A stretch of DNA of 64,000 nt from CAVYTF01 sp963708205 (GCA_963708205.1 OY970196.1:1674001-1738000), one strand, 5' to 3'. Positions 27,650-37,327 are shown, numbered from the stretch's first letter. The notes: generated by a model not told the origin, from the letters alone. Made by a program: numbers and translations.

Positions 27650-29650
27650 TCATTTTAAATATTTTCCAAACCATTCTAAATATTTATCAAACCGAAATTT
27701 AAAATAACTCGGTATTGTTAATTCATGATATTGACCCGGATAAATAATTAATTCAGCAGGAATGCCAACCGATTTAAACGCCTGGTACATTTGTTCAGCA
27801 CCTGCAGAGGGTACATTAAAATCCTTTTGGCTTGCCATAAAAAGAGTTGGAGTTTTTATTCTGTCTACGTGGAAAAAAGGATAAGAAAGTTTGATCCATT
27901 TATCCATATTTTTCCATGGTGGTCCAAGTTCATTATCATACTGTGTTACATACTCATCAACGCCATACATGCTAAGCTGCAATGCACTGCCTGCGCCACT
28001 TGACGCTGCTTTGAATCTTGTATCAGATGCAATTGTATAATCAGTTAAAATGCCACCATAGCTCCAACCTGCAATGCCCATTTTTGTTGAGTCTGCAATA
28101 CCCTGCTTTACTAAATAATCAGCAGCACCGAGTATATCAATCACTTCTTTGTTCCCCCAATCTGCATAAATAGCTCTTGTGTAATCAATGCCTCTTCCAT
28201 CGCTCCCACGATAATTAACAGCGGCAACTGCATAGCCTCCTGAAGCAAGTAGATTTCTTTCGAGATCAAATTCATAATCATCCTGCGCAACGGGTCCTCC
28301 ATGAATAAACAATATTGTTGGAAGATTTTTTTTCCTGGCCAGATCTTCTCTTCTATATAAAATTCCTGAAACAATCGTTCCGTCTTTGCTCGTACTTTTA
28401 AACCCTTCAACCACTACTTTTTTTAAAGGAGCAAGAAAAGAATCCTGGGCGTGTGTAAGTCTTCTTACATTTCCATTTTCAACAGCATATAATTCTAATG
28501 GTGTTTGTGGATCACTCATTTCCGTCAGCAAATCATTGGTTGCTTTATTTAATTTCACTGAAGTAAAAACCTTATCACCGCCTGCAACCTGCACCATTGT
28601 TGAAGTTGCAACGTCAAACTTTGCAATAATTTGTTGCCTGTCATCTTCCATTGTAACGAAAATTGAGCCGCCATCTCCACTCCATTGCGGAGTACTTGTA
28701 ACGGGTCTGTCAATTTTTTGGGATAATAATTTAGGTGTTCCGCCATCTTTAGAAATCACAGACAAATAATTTTCTCCATACATTGTAAAGTTTTCATTGC
28801 TGCTGCTTTGCAGATATGCAATGTATTTTCCATCAGGACTCCAAACAGGTTTATTATCAAGACCTTGCCATGTAGTAATTTGTTTTGCTTTCGAAAAAGG
28901 TTTAGCATTCATTATAAAAATATCTGTGTTTTCATTCTTATCAGGCTCTGGAGAACGATTGCTAACAAAAGCAATTTCAGAGCCATCAGGACTGAAGGCT
29001 GGTGATGTTTCATCATAATTTCCATTGGTAAGCGTGTCAATATTTTGCATGGCAATGTCAAGCAAATACAAATGTGTTTTGCGGTGGTCAAGGTAGCCTT
29101 CAATATCCTCTTTAAAATGATATCTATCCATCACGAAAGGCTTACGCACTTTGGTTTTGGCAGTATCCGCAAAATCTTCATCTTTCATTACAAATAATAT
29201 TTTCTTTCCGTCCGGGCTCCAAACATATTCATCAATATCACCCCTTACATTAGATATTTTTTTTGCTTCACCGCCGCGTGTATCAAGCAACCAAAATTGA
29301 CTTTCATCCTTATCATGTTCATCATCATCTTTATTAAAATTCCTATCTGATAAAAAGGAAATATATTTTCCATCAGGACTCCATTTTGGTGATCTTTCAT
29401 CATCAGTTGTGTTTGTAAGTTGCACGTTTTCTTTTCCATCCCAACTCACCATCCACAAGTCAGTATTGGTTTTATCTTTTGAAGTGTCGATTGAAGTTAG
29501 TTCATATACAACCCACTTGCCGTCGGGCGAAACTGATGCATTTTCAAGAACCTGGTAACGGTAATAATCTGCGGGAGTAAAGTTGTGTTTTGTTTGAGCA
29601 ATGGATGAAAAAGTTATGAGAACGCAGGCGTATAAAAGTTTTTTTTTCAT
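27650..29650 (-). CDS. S9 family peptidase (acylaminoacyl/dipeptidyl peptidase type)
   Basis: The 666-residue protein has a signal peptide (LLYACVLITFSSIAQ). A WD40-like beta propeller (about 40-390) repeats PSPDGK-type blocks such as WSPDGKYISFLSDRN. A C-terminal alpha/beta hydrolase domain follows, with HGGP, the serine in AGWSYGG (near residue 531), Asp in ASQKDFNVP and His in YPGQYHELTIP. It cleaves peptides in the periplasm. A TTG with 21-base spacing to TACATTTA upstream is a possible promoter. It is divergent from the Rieske gene. Confidence 0.94.
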   Translation of the reverse strand: MKKKLLYACVLITFSSIAQTKHNFTPADYYRYQVLENASVSPDGKWVVYELTSIDTSKDKTNTDLWMVSWDGKENVQLTNTTDDERSPKWSPDGKYISFLSDRNFNKDDDEHDKDESQFWLLDTRGGEAKKISNVRGDIDEYVWSPDGKKILFVMKDEDFADTAKTKVRKPFVMDRYHFKEDIEGYLDHRKTHLYLLDIAMQNIDTLTNGNYDETSPAFSPDGSEIAFVSNRSPEPDKNENTDIFIMNAKPFSKAKQITTWQGLDNKPVWSPDGKYIAYLQSSSNENFTMYGENYLSVISKDGGTPKLLSQKIDRPVTSTPQWSGDGGSIFVTMEDDRQQIIAKFDVATSTMVQVAGGDKVFTSVKLNKATNDLLTEMSDPQTPLELYAVENGNVRRLTHAQDSFLAPLKKVVVEGFKSTSKDGTIVSGILYRREDLARKKNLPTILFIHGGPVAQDDYEFDLERNLLASGGYAVAAVNYRGSDGRGIDYTRAIYADWGNKEVIDILGAADYLVKQGIADSTKMGIAGWSYGGILTDYTIASDTRFKAASSGAGSALQLSMYGVDEYVTQYDNELGPPWKNMDKWIKLSYPFFHVDRIKTPTLFMASQKDFNVPSAGAEQMYQAFKSVGIPAELIIYPGQYHELTIPSYFKFRFDKYLEWFGKYLK

Positions 29651-29760
29651 AAAGAGTTTTGTAAGGAATAAATGTAAATAATAAAATTTAAGCTTTGCAA
29701 TTAATGAAGTATGAATTTTTAGAGTAAAGGGTAAATCTTCAAATCTATTATCTTTATTGC

Positions 29761-30843
29761 ATGTCCAAATTTAATATCGATCCTGATATTGCAAAAGCAC
29801 AAACTATCTCCACAGATTTTTATACTCAGGAGCAATATTTTCAGTTGGCTAAAGAAAAAATTTTTGCTGATTCATGGCAATTCATCGGCGATACTGAGAT
29901 GCTGAATAATCAAGCTAACGCTTATCCTTTCACGCTTCTTGAAAATTATATCAACGAACCATTATTGCTTACACGGGATAAAGAAAATGACCTGCATTGC
30001 ATGAGTAATGTGTGCACGCATCGCGGCAATTTGTTGGTTTATGAAACTTGCAAACTCAACCAGCTTCGCTGCAAATATCATGGTCGCAGCTTTGCACTGA
30101 ATGGTAAATTTTTATCAATGCCTGAGTTCAAAGAAGTGAAAGATTTTCCTTCGGAAGAAGATAATTTACACCAGTTGCCCGTCTTTCAATGGGGAAAGTT
30201 ATTGTTTACTTCTCTTAATAAAAACATTGAAGCGAATGTTTTTTTTAATGAAATGAAAGAACGTGTTAGCTGGTTGCCTATGGATAAAATCACTTTTCAT
30301 CCGGAGCTTTCGAAAGATTATTTTGTAAATGCAAACTGGGCTTTGTACTGCGAAAATTATTTGGAGGGATTCCACATTCCGTTTGTACATGCAGGCTTGA
30401 ACGCAGTGCTTGATTTTGGTGAATATTCAACCGAAATTTTTCCTTATTCCTGTCTTCAGCTTGGTATCGGCAAAAAAGAAGATGCTTGTTTTGAAGTTCC
30501 CGAAAGCTCTCCTGACCATGGCAAAAATGTAGTAGCGTATTATTTTTGGGTGTTTCCGAATATGATGTTTAATTTTTATCCCTGGGGATTATCTATAAAT
30601 ATTGTAAAGCCGCAAACGGTTAGTACCTGCAAGGTTTCTTTCCTTACTTATGTGTATGAAGAAAGCAAGCTGAATACCGGCGCGGGCAGCGGGCTTGACA
30701 GCGTGGAGCATGAAGATGAAGATGTGGTGGAGCATGTGCAGCTTGGCGTTCGATCAAGATTTTACCAGCATGGACGATATTCGGTAAAGCATGAGAGAGG
30801 CACGCATCATTTTCACTCACTGATAGCGAAATTTATGGAGTAA
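29761..30843 (+). CDS. Rieske 2Fe-2S ring-hydroxylating oxygenase, alpha-type subunit
   Basis: The 360-residue protein has a Rieske domain with CTHRGNLL and CKYHGRSF (CxH...CxxH, about residues 86-110). A catalytic domain follows, with CENYLEGFHIPFVHAGL supplying the mononuclear iron histidines, and HxxxD-type spacing. Members oxygenate aromatic rings or betaine-like compounds. No reductase, ferredoxin or beta subunit is adjacent, so the substrate cannot be named. The box TATCTTTA ends four bases before the ATG. Confidence 0.9.
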   Translation: MSKFNIDPDIAKAQTISTDFYTQEQYFQLAKEKIFADSWQFIGDTEMLNNQANAYPFTLLENYINEPLLLTRDKENDLHCMSNVCTHRGNLLVYETCKLNQLRCKYHGRSFALNGKFLSMPEFKEVKDFPSEEDNLHQLPVFQWGKLLFTSLNKNIEANVFFNEMKERVSWLPMDKITFHPELSKDYFVNANWALYCENYLEGFHIPFVHAGLNAVLDFGEYSTEIFPYSCLQLGIGKKEDACFEVPESSPDHGKNVVAYYFWVFPNMMFNFYPWGLSINIVKPQTVSTCKVSFLTYVYEESKLNTGAGSGLDSVEHEDEDVVEHVQLGVRSRFYQHGRYSVKHERGTHHFHSLIAKFME

Positions 30844-30871
30844 TTTTTTGGTGACGAGCAGAACACCCATT

Positions 30872-30903
30872 GAGCTTTGCTTGCGACGCTCCGTTCATCG
30901 TTC
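30872..30903 (-). repeat. Dispersed intergenic repeat, copy B
   Basis: On the minus strand it reads GAACGATGAACGGAGCGTCG and continues CAAGCAAAGCTC. It fills much of the 83-base gap between the Rieske gene and uvrB. It forms a sub-type with copy E at 48696. Confidence 0.6.
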
Positions 30904-30926
30904 CGAACACTATTTAGGCACCTCTT

Positions 30927-32963
30927 TTATTTCATTGCTTCTAGCTCTTTTTGAAGGCGAAACATCTCATCACGAAGCTTTGCAGCTTCAATAAAATCAA
31001 GATCTCTTGCTGCTTTTTCCATTTGCTTTTTGGTTTGGTTAATGGCTTTTTCCATCTGGGGAATGGTTTTATATTCCGCACTGTTTTCCGCAGCCCTGTT
31101 TACAATATCCTCATCAGCCTGAATAGCGTACGGTTTTGAAGGATCAAAACCTTTAATATCGAGCACAGATGTCTGCTGCATAATTTGCCGGATGCTTTTT
31201 ATTACGGTTGCGGGCGTAATGTTGTGCTGAATATTATAGGCAATTTGCTTTTCGCGCCGGCGGTTTGTTTCGTCAATTGTGCGCTGCATGCTTTCAGTCA
31301 TTTTATCAGCATAAAAAATCACAAGTCCTTCTACATTTCTTGCAGCGCGACCTGCAGTTTGTGTAAGACTTCTTTCGTTGCGCAAAAATCCTTCTTTATC
31401 CGCATCTAAAATTGCCACCAAAGAAACTTCGGGAAGATCCAACCCTTCACGCAATAAATTTACACCAACCAACACATCAATATCTCCAAGCCTAAGCTGG
31501 CGAAGAATTTCAACACGTTCCAATGTATCCACTTCGCTATGAATATATTTTGATTTAATGTTGATGCGTCCCAAATATTTATCCATTTCTTCCGCCATTC
31601 GCTTTGTCAAAGTAGTTACCAAAACGCGACCACCTTTTGTAACACGCTTGTCAATTTCATCAAGCAAATCATCAATTTGATTTACGCTCGGCCGAATTTC
31701 AATCGGAGGTTCCAGCAACCCTGTTGGACGAACGACCTGCTCAACAACAATACCTCCGGTTTTCTCCAATTCATAATCTCCCGGCGTTGCACTTACAAAA
31801 ACTGTTTGGTTAAGCATGTTCTCAAACTCATGAAAATTTAGTGGACGATTATCAAGCGCACTCGGCAGGCGAAACCCATAATCAACTAATACTAATTTTC
31901 TGCTGCGATCTCCGCCATACATGCCTGCAACCTGAGGAATGGTTTGATGACTTTCATCAATGACACATAAAAAATCTTTCGGAAAATAATCGAGCAAACA
32001 AAAAGGCCGCGTTCCCGGAACGCGCCTGTCAAAAAAGCGTGAGTAATTTTCGATCCCATTGCAATAACCCAATTCTCTTATCATTTCAAGATCATATTCT
32101 ACACGCTCTTTCAATCTTTGCGCTTCAATTAATTTTCCTACACTTTTAAAATACTCTGTCTGCAAGCGCATCTCATCCTGTATCTCATACATGATCTGCT
32201 GCATCATATCTTTCGGCGCTATATAAAGATTTGCTGGAAAAATCGCCGCGTTATCAACCTTTGCGATGCGCCTGTTTGTGTGCGTATCTAGTGTTTCTAT
32301 CTCTTCAATTTCATCACCAAAAAAAGTAACCCGATAGCCATAATCCGCATAAGGTAAGTTGATATCAACTGTATCTCCCTTCACGCGAAAAGTGCCGCGC
32401 TTAAATTCTATCTGCGTGCGATTGTATAAACTGTTTACCAATGAATGAAGAAATCCCTGGCGGGAAATGACCTGTTTTTTCGCAATGCGCACAATGCCGC
32501 TTTCAAAATCTTTTGGGTTGCCGATACCATAGATGCAACTGACGCTCGCTACAACAATAATGTCTCTTCTGCCTGTAAGCAATTGAGAGGTTGCTTCCAG
32601 CCGCAACTTGTCAAGCTCTTCATTGATGCTAAGATCTTTTTCTATGTACACATCACTTACGGGCATGTACGCTTCGGGCTGATAATAATCGTAATAGCTC
32701 ACAAAATAACCGACAGCATTATCAGGAAAAAATTGTTTGAACTCGCCGTATAATTGTGCAACCAATGTTTTATTATGCGTAAGAACAAGAGTTGGTCTTT
32801 GCACCTGCTGGATAACATTTGCCATAGTAAAAGTCTTGCCGCTGCCTGTAACGCCGAGCAAGGTTTGATATTTTTCGCCGCTGATAATTCCTTCTGTCAA
32901 TTGCTCAATTGCGGAAGGCTGATCGCCCGCAGGTTGATAAGAAGATTGAAGTTGGAAAAGCAT
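30927..32963 (-). CDS. uvrB: Excinuclease ABC subunit B
   Basis: The 678-residue protein is the damage-verifying helicase of nucleotide excision repair. It begins MLFQLQSSYQPAGDQPSAIEQL. Walker A is GVTGSGKTFTMA, the beta-hairpin region shows YFVSYYDYYQPEAYMP, and DESHQTIPQ is the Walker B. Later blocks are VLVTTLTKRMAEEM and NLLREGLDLPEVSLVAILDADKEGFLR. The C-terminal UvrC-binding helix ends the protein (RDLDFIEAAKLRDEMFRLQ). A longer frame from 33128 adds 55 residues unlike UvrB, so I use the ATG at 32963. mfd and the UvrD-type helicase complete the pathway in this window. Confidence 0.97.
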   Translation of the reverse strand: MLFQLQSSYQPAGDQPSAIEQLTEGIISGEKYQTLLGVTGSGKTFTMANVIQQVQRPTLVLTHNKTLVAQLYGEFKQFFPDNAVGYFVSYYDYYQPEAYMPVSDVYIEKDLSINEELDKLRLEATSQLLTGRRDIIVVASVSCIYGIGNPKDFESGIVRIAKKQVISRQGFLHSLVNSLYNRTQIEFKRGTFRVKGDTVDINLPYADYGYRVTFFGDEIEEIETLDTHTNRRIAKVDNAAIFPANLYIAPKDMMQQIMYEIQDEMRLQTEYFKSVGKLIEAQRLKERVEYDLEMIRELGYCNGIENYSRFFDRRVPGTRPFCLLDYFPKDFLCVIDESHQTIPQVAGMYGGDRSRKLVLVDYGFRLPSALDNRPLNFHEFENMLNQTVFVSATPGDYELEKTGGIVVEQVVRPTGLLEPPIEIRPSVNQIDDLLDEIDKRVTKGGRVLVTTLTKRMAEEMDKYLGRINIKSKYIHSEVDTLERVEILRQLRLGDIDVLVGVNLLREGLDLPEVSLVAILDADKEGFLRNERSLTQTAGRAARNVEGLVIFYADKMTESMQRTIDETNRRREKQIAYNIQHNITPATVIKSIRQIMQQTSVLDIKGFDPSKPYAIQADEDIVNRAAENSAEYKTIPQMEKAINQTKKQMEKAARDLDFIEAAKLRDEMFRLQKELEAMK

Positions 32964-32994
32964 GATGCAAATTACAAAATTTGAAAACGATTGT

Positions 32995-33024
32995 TTTGCA
33001 ATGAACGTCTTTGAATTACATTTG
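32995..33024 (+). promoter_or_regulatory. Promoter of the outer-membrane barrel gene
   Basis: TTTG at 32995-32998 and TACATTTG at 33017-33024 are 18 bases apart. The TTG start codon at 33049 follows 24 bases later, which supports this unusual start. Confidence 0.7.
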
Positions 33025-33048
33025 TTTGCTACATAAATAATTATTGTA

Positions 33049-34137
33049 TTGTTTTTAAGAAAGTTTTTTTGCTTTTGTTTTATCCTTTCTATTGTCTTTG
33101 CTGCTAATGCACAAAACATTCCCGACACAGTATCATCTCATAAAAAAATAAAAGCATTGGGCTTTCCGGTTGTTTCTTATACGCCTGAAACCCGCATTGG
33201 ATATGGTCTTGCGGGCGTTGGTATTTTTCGCTTGGGAAAAAATATTTCAGAAACAAAACCCTCAGAGGTCAGCATCGGCATTGGCTTTACGCAAAATAAT
33301 CAGCAGCTATATTATCTTCCTTTTACGCTTTATACGAACAAAAACAAGTATTTTATTTATGGTGAAGGAGGCTATTATAAATACAATTATTATTTCTATG
33401 GCATCGGAGAAAATTATATTCCGCGGGAATTATATTATGCAGATTTTCCAAGAATCCGACTGACAGCATTAAAACAATTTGCTCCAAATTATTATGCTGG
33501 TTTAAGATACCAGTATGAAAATTACAGGATCATTCAAACAACTCCCGGTGGCGAGCTTTCTTCAGGAATTATTCCGGGAAGCAATGGCAGCGTGACTTCC
33601 GGCGCAGGCATCGTGCAGATATATGATAAGCGCGATTCTGTTTTATATCCTACAAAAGGATATTGGATGGAGTTAACGGCTGTCATAAATCCAACAAGTT
33701 TTGCAAGCTCAACTAACTTTCAACAATATTCTCTTGACGCTACTACATATAAAAAGATTAATGCAAAAGTTGTTTGGGCAAATGAATTATATACAAAGAT
33801 TGTTAGCGGCAATGCGCCTTTCAGTCAATACGCAATTCTTGGCGGCAATAAAAGAATGCGCGGATTTTATGAAGGAGAATACCGAAATAAAAACACGTTG
33901 ATTTTGCAAACAGAATTTCGCGCGTTGATTTATAAAAGGATCGGTGCTGCTGTGTTTGGTTCTGCAGGCTTTATCGGCGGGGATAATGAATATGTTGATC
34001 TTGGCGAGCCGAAATGCACGTATGGCGCGGGTTTGCGCTATATTGTAAATAAAAATGATCATTTAAATCTACGGCTTGATTATGCGATTGGAAATGGAAC
34101 AGGACAATTTTATGCAACCTTCGGGGAAGCATTTTGA
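33049..34137 (+). CDS. BamA/TamA-family outer membrane barrel protein
   Basis: The 362-residue protein has a signal peptide (FFCFCFILSIVFAANAQ). The body is a 16-strand-type bacterial surface antigen barrel, with alternating aromatic strands such as YFIYGEGGYYKYNYYFYGIG. The family end pattern is LGGNKRMRGFYEGEYRNKNTLILQTEFR (the RGF motif) and a final strand ending ATFGEAF. There are no POTRA domains. The frame opens after a stop at 33034 and contains no ATG before the signal peptide, so translation must start at TTG 33049 or a rarer codon. Function: an outer-membrane channel or insertase; substrate unknown. Confidence 0.85.
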   Translation: MFLRKFFCFCFILSIVFAANAQNIPDTVSSHKKIKALGFPVVSYTPETRIGYGLAGVGIFRLGKNISETKPSEVSIGIGFTQNNQQLYYLPFTLYTNKNKYFIYGEGGYYKYNYYFYGIGENYIPRELYYADFPRIRLTALKQFAPNYYAGLRYQYENYRIIQTTPGGELSSGIIPGSNGSVTSGAGIVQIYDKRDSVLYPTKGYWMELTAVINPTSFASSTNFQQYSLDATTYKKINAKVVWANELYTKIVSGNAPFSQYAILGGNKRMRGFYEGEYRNKNTLILQTEFRALIYKRIGAAVFGSAGFIGGDNEYVDLGEPKCTYGAGLRYIVNKNDHLNLRLDYAIGNGTGQFYATFGEAF

Positions 34138-34145
34138 AAGAAAAA

Positions 34146-34931
34146 TTAATTGTGTTGTTTAAATAACCATGGCAATAATTGGGGCTCTGCAAAAGCACTA
34201 TCCCACGAATCATGATTTGCATTTGGATATTCTGTGTACATCACTTTTTTATCTCCTGCATCAATCAAAGCCTTGTATAATTCACGGTCAGCTTCAATGC
34301 TTACAATATTATCTTTTGCTCCATGAAAGATCCATAAAGGAATTTTTTTCGCTGAATTTACCATCATATCAACATGACTTTGTCCACAAATAACAAAAGC
34401 TGCAGCAAAATAATTTCCATAGCGTGTGAGCATATCATAAGCGCCGAACCCACCCATAGATAAACCTCCGATATAAATTCTTTTTCTATCAACCACCTTT
34501 TTTTCAATCAAATTATCTATCAGTTTTTTAACGAGTTTTTCTTCTGTTGATGGGTTTAATAAAAATGTTTCTGATAATTGATATTTTCCGGCGCCGCTAA
34601 TTGAGGGTGTCATTCCTCCCCAAATTGTTGTTGGCGGACATTGAGGAAAAATAACAATTGCAGGAAAAGTTTTTCGAAGAGAATCTTTCAAAAATAAAGA
34701 GCCGCCATGTATTAACTGTGCTTCATTATCATAACCTCTCTCACCAATTCCATGAAGAAAAATTATGAGAGGATAACTTTTATTTTTATTATAATTTTCA
34801 GGATATAAAATTCTATAACGGAGTGTATCATCGCCTTCTATTAAAGTTTTTTTTTCGTATAAATTGAAATCCTGTGCGAATAAATGAATACTGAAAATAA
34901 TTGCAACAAAAAGGAAGGATGTTTTTTTCAT
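34146..34931 (-). CDS. Secreted alpha/beta hydrolase (esterase/prolyl oligopeptidase-like)
   Basis: The 261-residue protein has a signal peptide (SFLFVAIIFSIHLFAQ). LIIFLHGIGERG holds the oxyanion element, IGGLSMGGFGAYDM the catalytic serine (GxSxG), FHGAKDNIVS the Asp, and YPNANHDSWDSAF the His. This corresponds to the predicted peptidase or carbohydrate esterase-like group with a PHB-depolymerase type fold. It probably acts in the periplasm. It is convergent with the barrel gene, eight bases apart. Confidence 0.85.
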   Translation of the reverse strand: MKKTSFLFVAIIFSIHLFAQDFNLYEKKTLIEGDDTLRYRILYPENYNKNKSYPLIIFLHGIGERGYDNEAQLIHGGSLFLKDSLRKTFPAIVIFPQCPPTTIWGGMTPSISGAGKYQLSETFLLNPSTEEKLVKKLIDNLIEKKVVDRKRIYIGGLSMGGFGAYDMLTRYGNYFAAAFVICGQSHVDMMVNSAKKIPLWIFHGAKDNIVSIEADRELYKALIDAGDKKVMYTEYPNANHDSWDSAFAEPQLLPWLFKQHN

Positions 34932-34982
34932 TTTGATGATTTTTTATAAAAGCAATGCCAGCTTGCCTTTTAGCTCATAAAT

Positions 34983-35366
34983 TTAGAGGTTCAATTCTTT
35001 TGCCGGATCCCAAAAACGATTTTCAAATTCTACGATTGTATCTTTTTCAATTTTCATTCCTTCTTTTTCAAGCAACTCCTGCATCAATGTCGGCGTTGCA
35101 AAATGATTTTTTCCTGTGAGCATTCCATTCCTGTTTACCACACGATGTGCAGGAATTTTTTTTGTTTGATAAAAGCTCATATTCATTGCCCAGCCAACCA
35201 TTCGCGCAGAAAGTTTTGTACCGAGATAATTTGCAATTGCTCCGTAAGAAGTTACACGTCCTTTTGGAATTTGCCTTGCAACATCCCAAACATCTTCAAA
35301 AAAATTTCGTGCAGTTTTTTTGTCTTTTACAGGAAGCTTTTCTTTTTTAGAAATTGAATGTTTCAT
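34983..35366 (-). CDS. Alkyltransferase-like protein (MGMT family without the acceptor cysteine)
   Basis: The 127-residue protein matches the DNA-binding domain of O6-methylguanine methyltransferase: QIPKGRVTSYGAIANYLG, then ARMVGWAMN (arginine finger). At the active site PCHR it has PAHRVVNRNG, with Ala instead of Cys. It therefore cannot accept alkyl groups. Alkyltransferase-like proteins bind alkylated guanine and recruit nucleotide excision repair; uvrB, mfd and a UvrD helicase are all in the window. The ATG at 35366 lies seven bases after the trmB stop; a start at 35408 would overlap trmB. Confidence 0.88.
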   Translation of the reverse strand: MKHSISKKEKLPVKDKKTARNFFEDVWDVARQIPKGRVTSYGAIANYLGTKLSARMVGWAMNMSFYQTKKIPAHRVVNRNGMLTGKNHFATPTLMQELLEKEGMKIEKDTIVEFENRFWDPAKELNL

Positions 35367-35373
35367 TGATAAA

Positions 35374-36258
35374 TTATTTGTTTTGATTATCCGAAGCCCT
35401 TTGGGCAAGCAGCTTTGAGCGCAATGGCTCGCTTACTGCTTTATAATCGTAAGGGCAATGGCGGCAACCATTTCCGCAGCAGTAGCCGCGATCTAACAAA
35501 TATTTTTCAGTGAAAACTGTGAAACCGCTTTCAGTATAATAATCATCCATTTTTTCGTCCGCCGCTTCATTGCGAAATGATTGTTTTAAGATATCATCTT
35601 TTTCTTCGGGCATCTCTTTAGTCAAACAAAATTTTAAATAATATTCCTGGTTACTTTGCGCAATATCAAGTTGCTCGTAATGCGTTTTTATTTTTAATTC
35701 TTCTTTTAAAATATTTCTTGCATAAATATTTTCATCCTCCTCAATTAAATTCAACCCATAAAATTCAATTATTTTTTTTGTAAAAAAATATAAATCACGA
35801 CTGTCTGTTTTTAAATGTATAAACGCATTTTGTTTTAAAATCTTTTGATATTTTCTTAAAAAGATTGGATGCGTTAGCCTTTTTTTAATTTTGGAAAAAC
35901 GCAACTGCGGATCAGGAAAAGTTATCCATAGTTCGCTCACTTCATCCTTTGCAAAATAATTCTCTATCATTTCAATTTGGGCACGGAGAAAAGCAACGTT
36001 TGACAAACCCTTATCTAGCGCGGTTTTTGCGCCTTTCCAAATTCTGTTTCCTTTAATATCAATACCGATAAAATTTTTTTCAGGATACAAATCAGCTAAA
36101 CCTAAAGTATATTCTCCTTTTCCACAGGCTAATTCTACAACTATTTCGTTTTTATTTTTAAAGAAATTATTCCAATTGCCCTGCATGTTTTCAGGACGTT
36201 CAAAAACATTTGGAAAAGATTTTATTTCCTGAAAGCGTTGTAATTTTTTTTGCCCCAC
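35374..36258 (-). CDS. trmB: tRNA (guanine-N7)-methyltransferase with cysteine-rich C-terminal extension
   Basis: The 294-residue protein starts at GTG (GQKKLQRFQEIKSFPNVF). The first 220 residues are TrmB: SAM-binding VVELACGKGEYTLGLADLYP, NFIGIDIKGNRIWKGAK, and the catalytic ITFPDPQLRFSKIKKRLTHP. It makes m7G46 in tRNAs. Standard TrmB ends near residue 215-220. Here a linker leads to a 55-residue domain with ESGFTVFTEKYLLDRGYCC and GNGCRHCPYDYK. This resembles DUF5522, usually a separate small protein. Five cysteines and one histidine suggest a metal site. The ATL gene follows with the tightest spacing. Confidence 0.93.
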   Translation of the reverse strand: MGQKKLQRFQEIKSFPNVFERPENMQGNWNNFFKNKNEIVVELACGKGEYTLGLADLYPEKNFIGIDIKGNRIWKGAKTALDKGLSNVAFLRAQIEMIENYFAKDEVSELWITFPDPQLRFSKIKKRLTHPIFLRKYQKILKQNAFIHLKTDSRDLYFFTKKIIEFYGLNLIEEDENIYARNILKEELKIKTHYEQLDIAQSNQEYYLKFCLTKEMPEEKDDILKQSFRNEAADEKMDDYYTESGFTVFTEKYLLDRGYCCGNGCRHCPYDYKAVSEPLRSKLLAQRASDNQNK

Positions 36259-36272
36259 TTTCTTTTCTTGAA

Positions 36273-37199
36273 TTATATTTTCACAAGCAAACCAATGCCA
36301 ACGAGCGAGTTGACTTGCAAGCCCGGCGAGTCGTGATTTGGTCCGAAGAGTTTTACTTTGTCATCATAAATTAAACTGAGACTGTATGTAATAGAAAATG
36401 CTTTTGACAACTTCACTGCCAAAAGGTTTGTCATATACATTGCAATATTTTGCGGCTGATTAAGATAATCAGAATACAGATCGAGGCGCCCATTATAAGA
36501 AATTGTTTTCGATATATTGGCTACATATTGAATGGAAGTATACGCTCCGATTTCTGTCTTTTCGGTATGACCACTATCAACACCATACGCTCCGATAGCG
36601 CTCAGAGAATCGTTGGTAACAATGATCATACGCGCCATTGCAGGAGAAATAAAAATAGAAAATCCTTTTACTGGATGATAATTAAAACCAGGACCTAACA
36701 AGATATAAGCAGGAGAAAACAAATTGGATGACAAAATTTTAGAAGTATCTGTATAAGTATATCCTTTAAAAAATTGGGAACGGAAATCAAACAAAGCGCC
36801 AACGTCCCATTTTTTGTTTAAAGCATATCCATATTTTGAAAGCAGATCAACACGGTCATCATTCATACGGCTGCCAAGACTGGTTGTGTTTACATATCCA
36901 AGATTGAAATCAAAATTATTGTCCCATGAATTTTTTCCTTTTTTATAAAATGCATGAAGGTTTATATAAGATGTTAATGCAAGTGAAAAATTATCGCCGC
37001 CCGCCGCCCAATTACTTAATGAGCCTTGAGCAAGATTCAGGCTGAATAATGCACCGGTTTTCCATGTTTTAGGTAATGTGTCAGTTGCATCTTTTGCAAT
37101 TGACATTCCTGAAGCAGCCTGCACAGATTGTGTTGTTTGGTTTTGAGCAAATGCGCAAATCGTCCAACACAGCGAAATACATAAAAACACTTTTTTCAT
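36273..37199 (-). CDS. DUF3078 family protein, outer-membrane type
   Basis: The 308-residue protein has a signal peptide (VFLCISLCWTICAFAQ). The DUF3078 opening WKTGALFSLNLAQGSLSNWAAGGDNFSLAL is followed by amphipathic beta strands with aromatic girdles, ending SLVGIGLLVKI. It is predicted to be a Bacteroidota outer-membrane beta barrel of unknown role. It lies 14 bases upstream of trmB on the same strand, so it may head the operon DUF3078-trmB-ATL. Confidence 0.85.
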   Translation of the reverse strand: MKKVFLCISLCWTICAFAQNQTTQSVQAASGMSIAKDATDTLPKTWKTGALFSLNLAQGSLSNWAAGGDNFSLALTSYINLHAFYKKGKNSWDNNFDFNLGYVNTTSLGSRMNDDRVDLLSKYGYALNKKWDVGALFDFRSQFFKGYTYTDTSKILSSNLFSPAYILLGPGFNYHPVKGFSIFISPAMARMIIVTNDSLSAIGAYGVDSGHTEKTEIGAYTSIQYVANISKTISYNGRLDLYSDYLNQPQNIAMYMTNLLAVKLSKAFSITYSLSLIYDDKVKLFGPNHDSPGLQVNSLVGIGLLVKI

Positions 37200-37327
37200 A
37201 TTTTTAAAAAAATTTGCAGTAAATATATATTAGTTAATGCTAAATGTTAGCTGAATGGATTTGAAAATATATCTTTGAAAAATCATTAAACTATTAAGCC
37301 TAATTCTAAATATTCATTTTCTTAATT

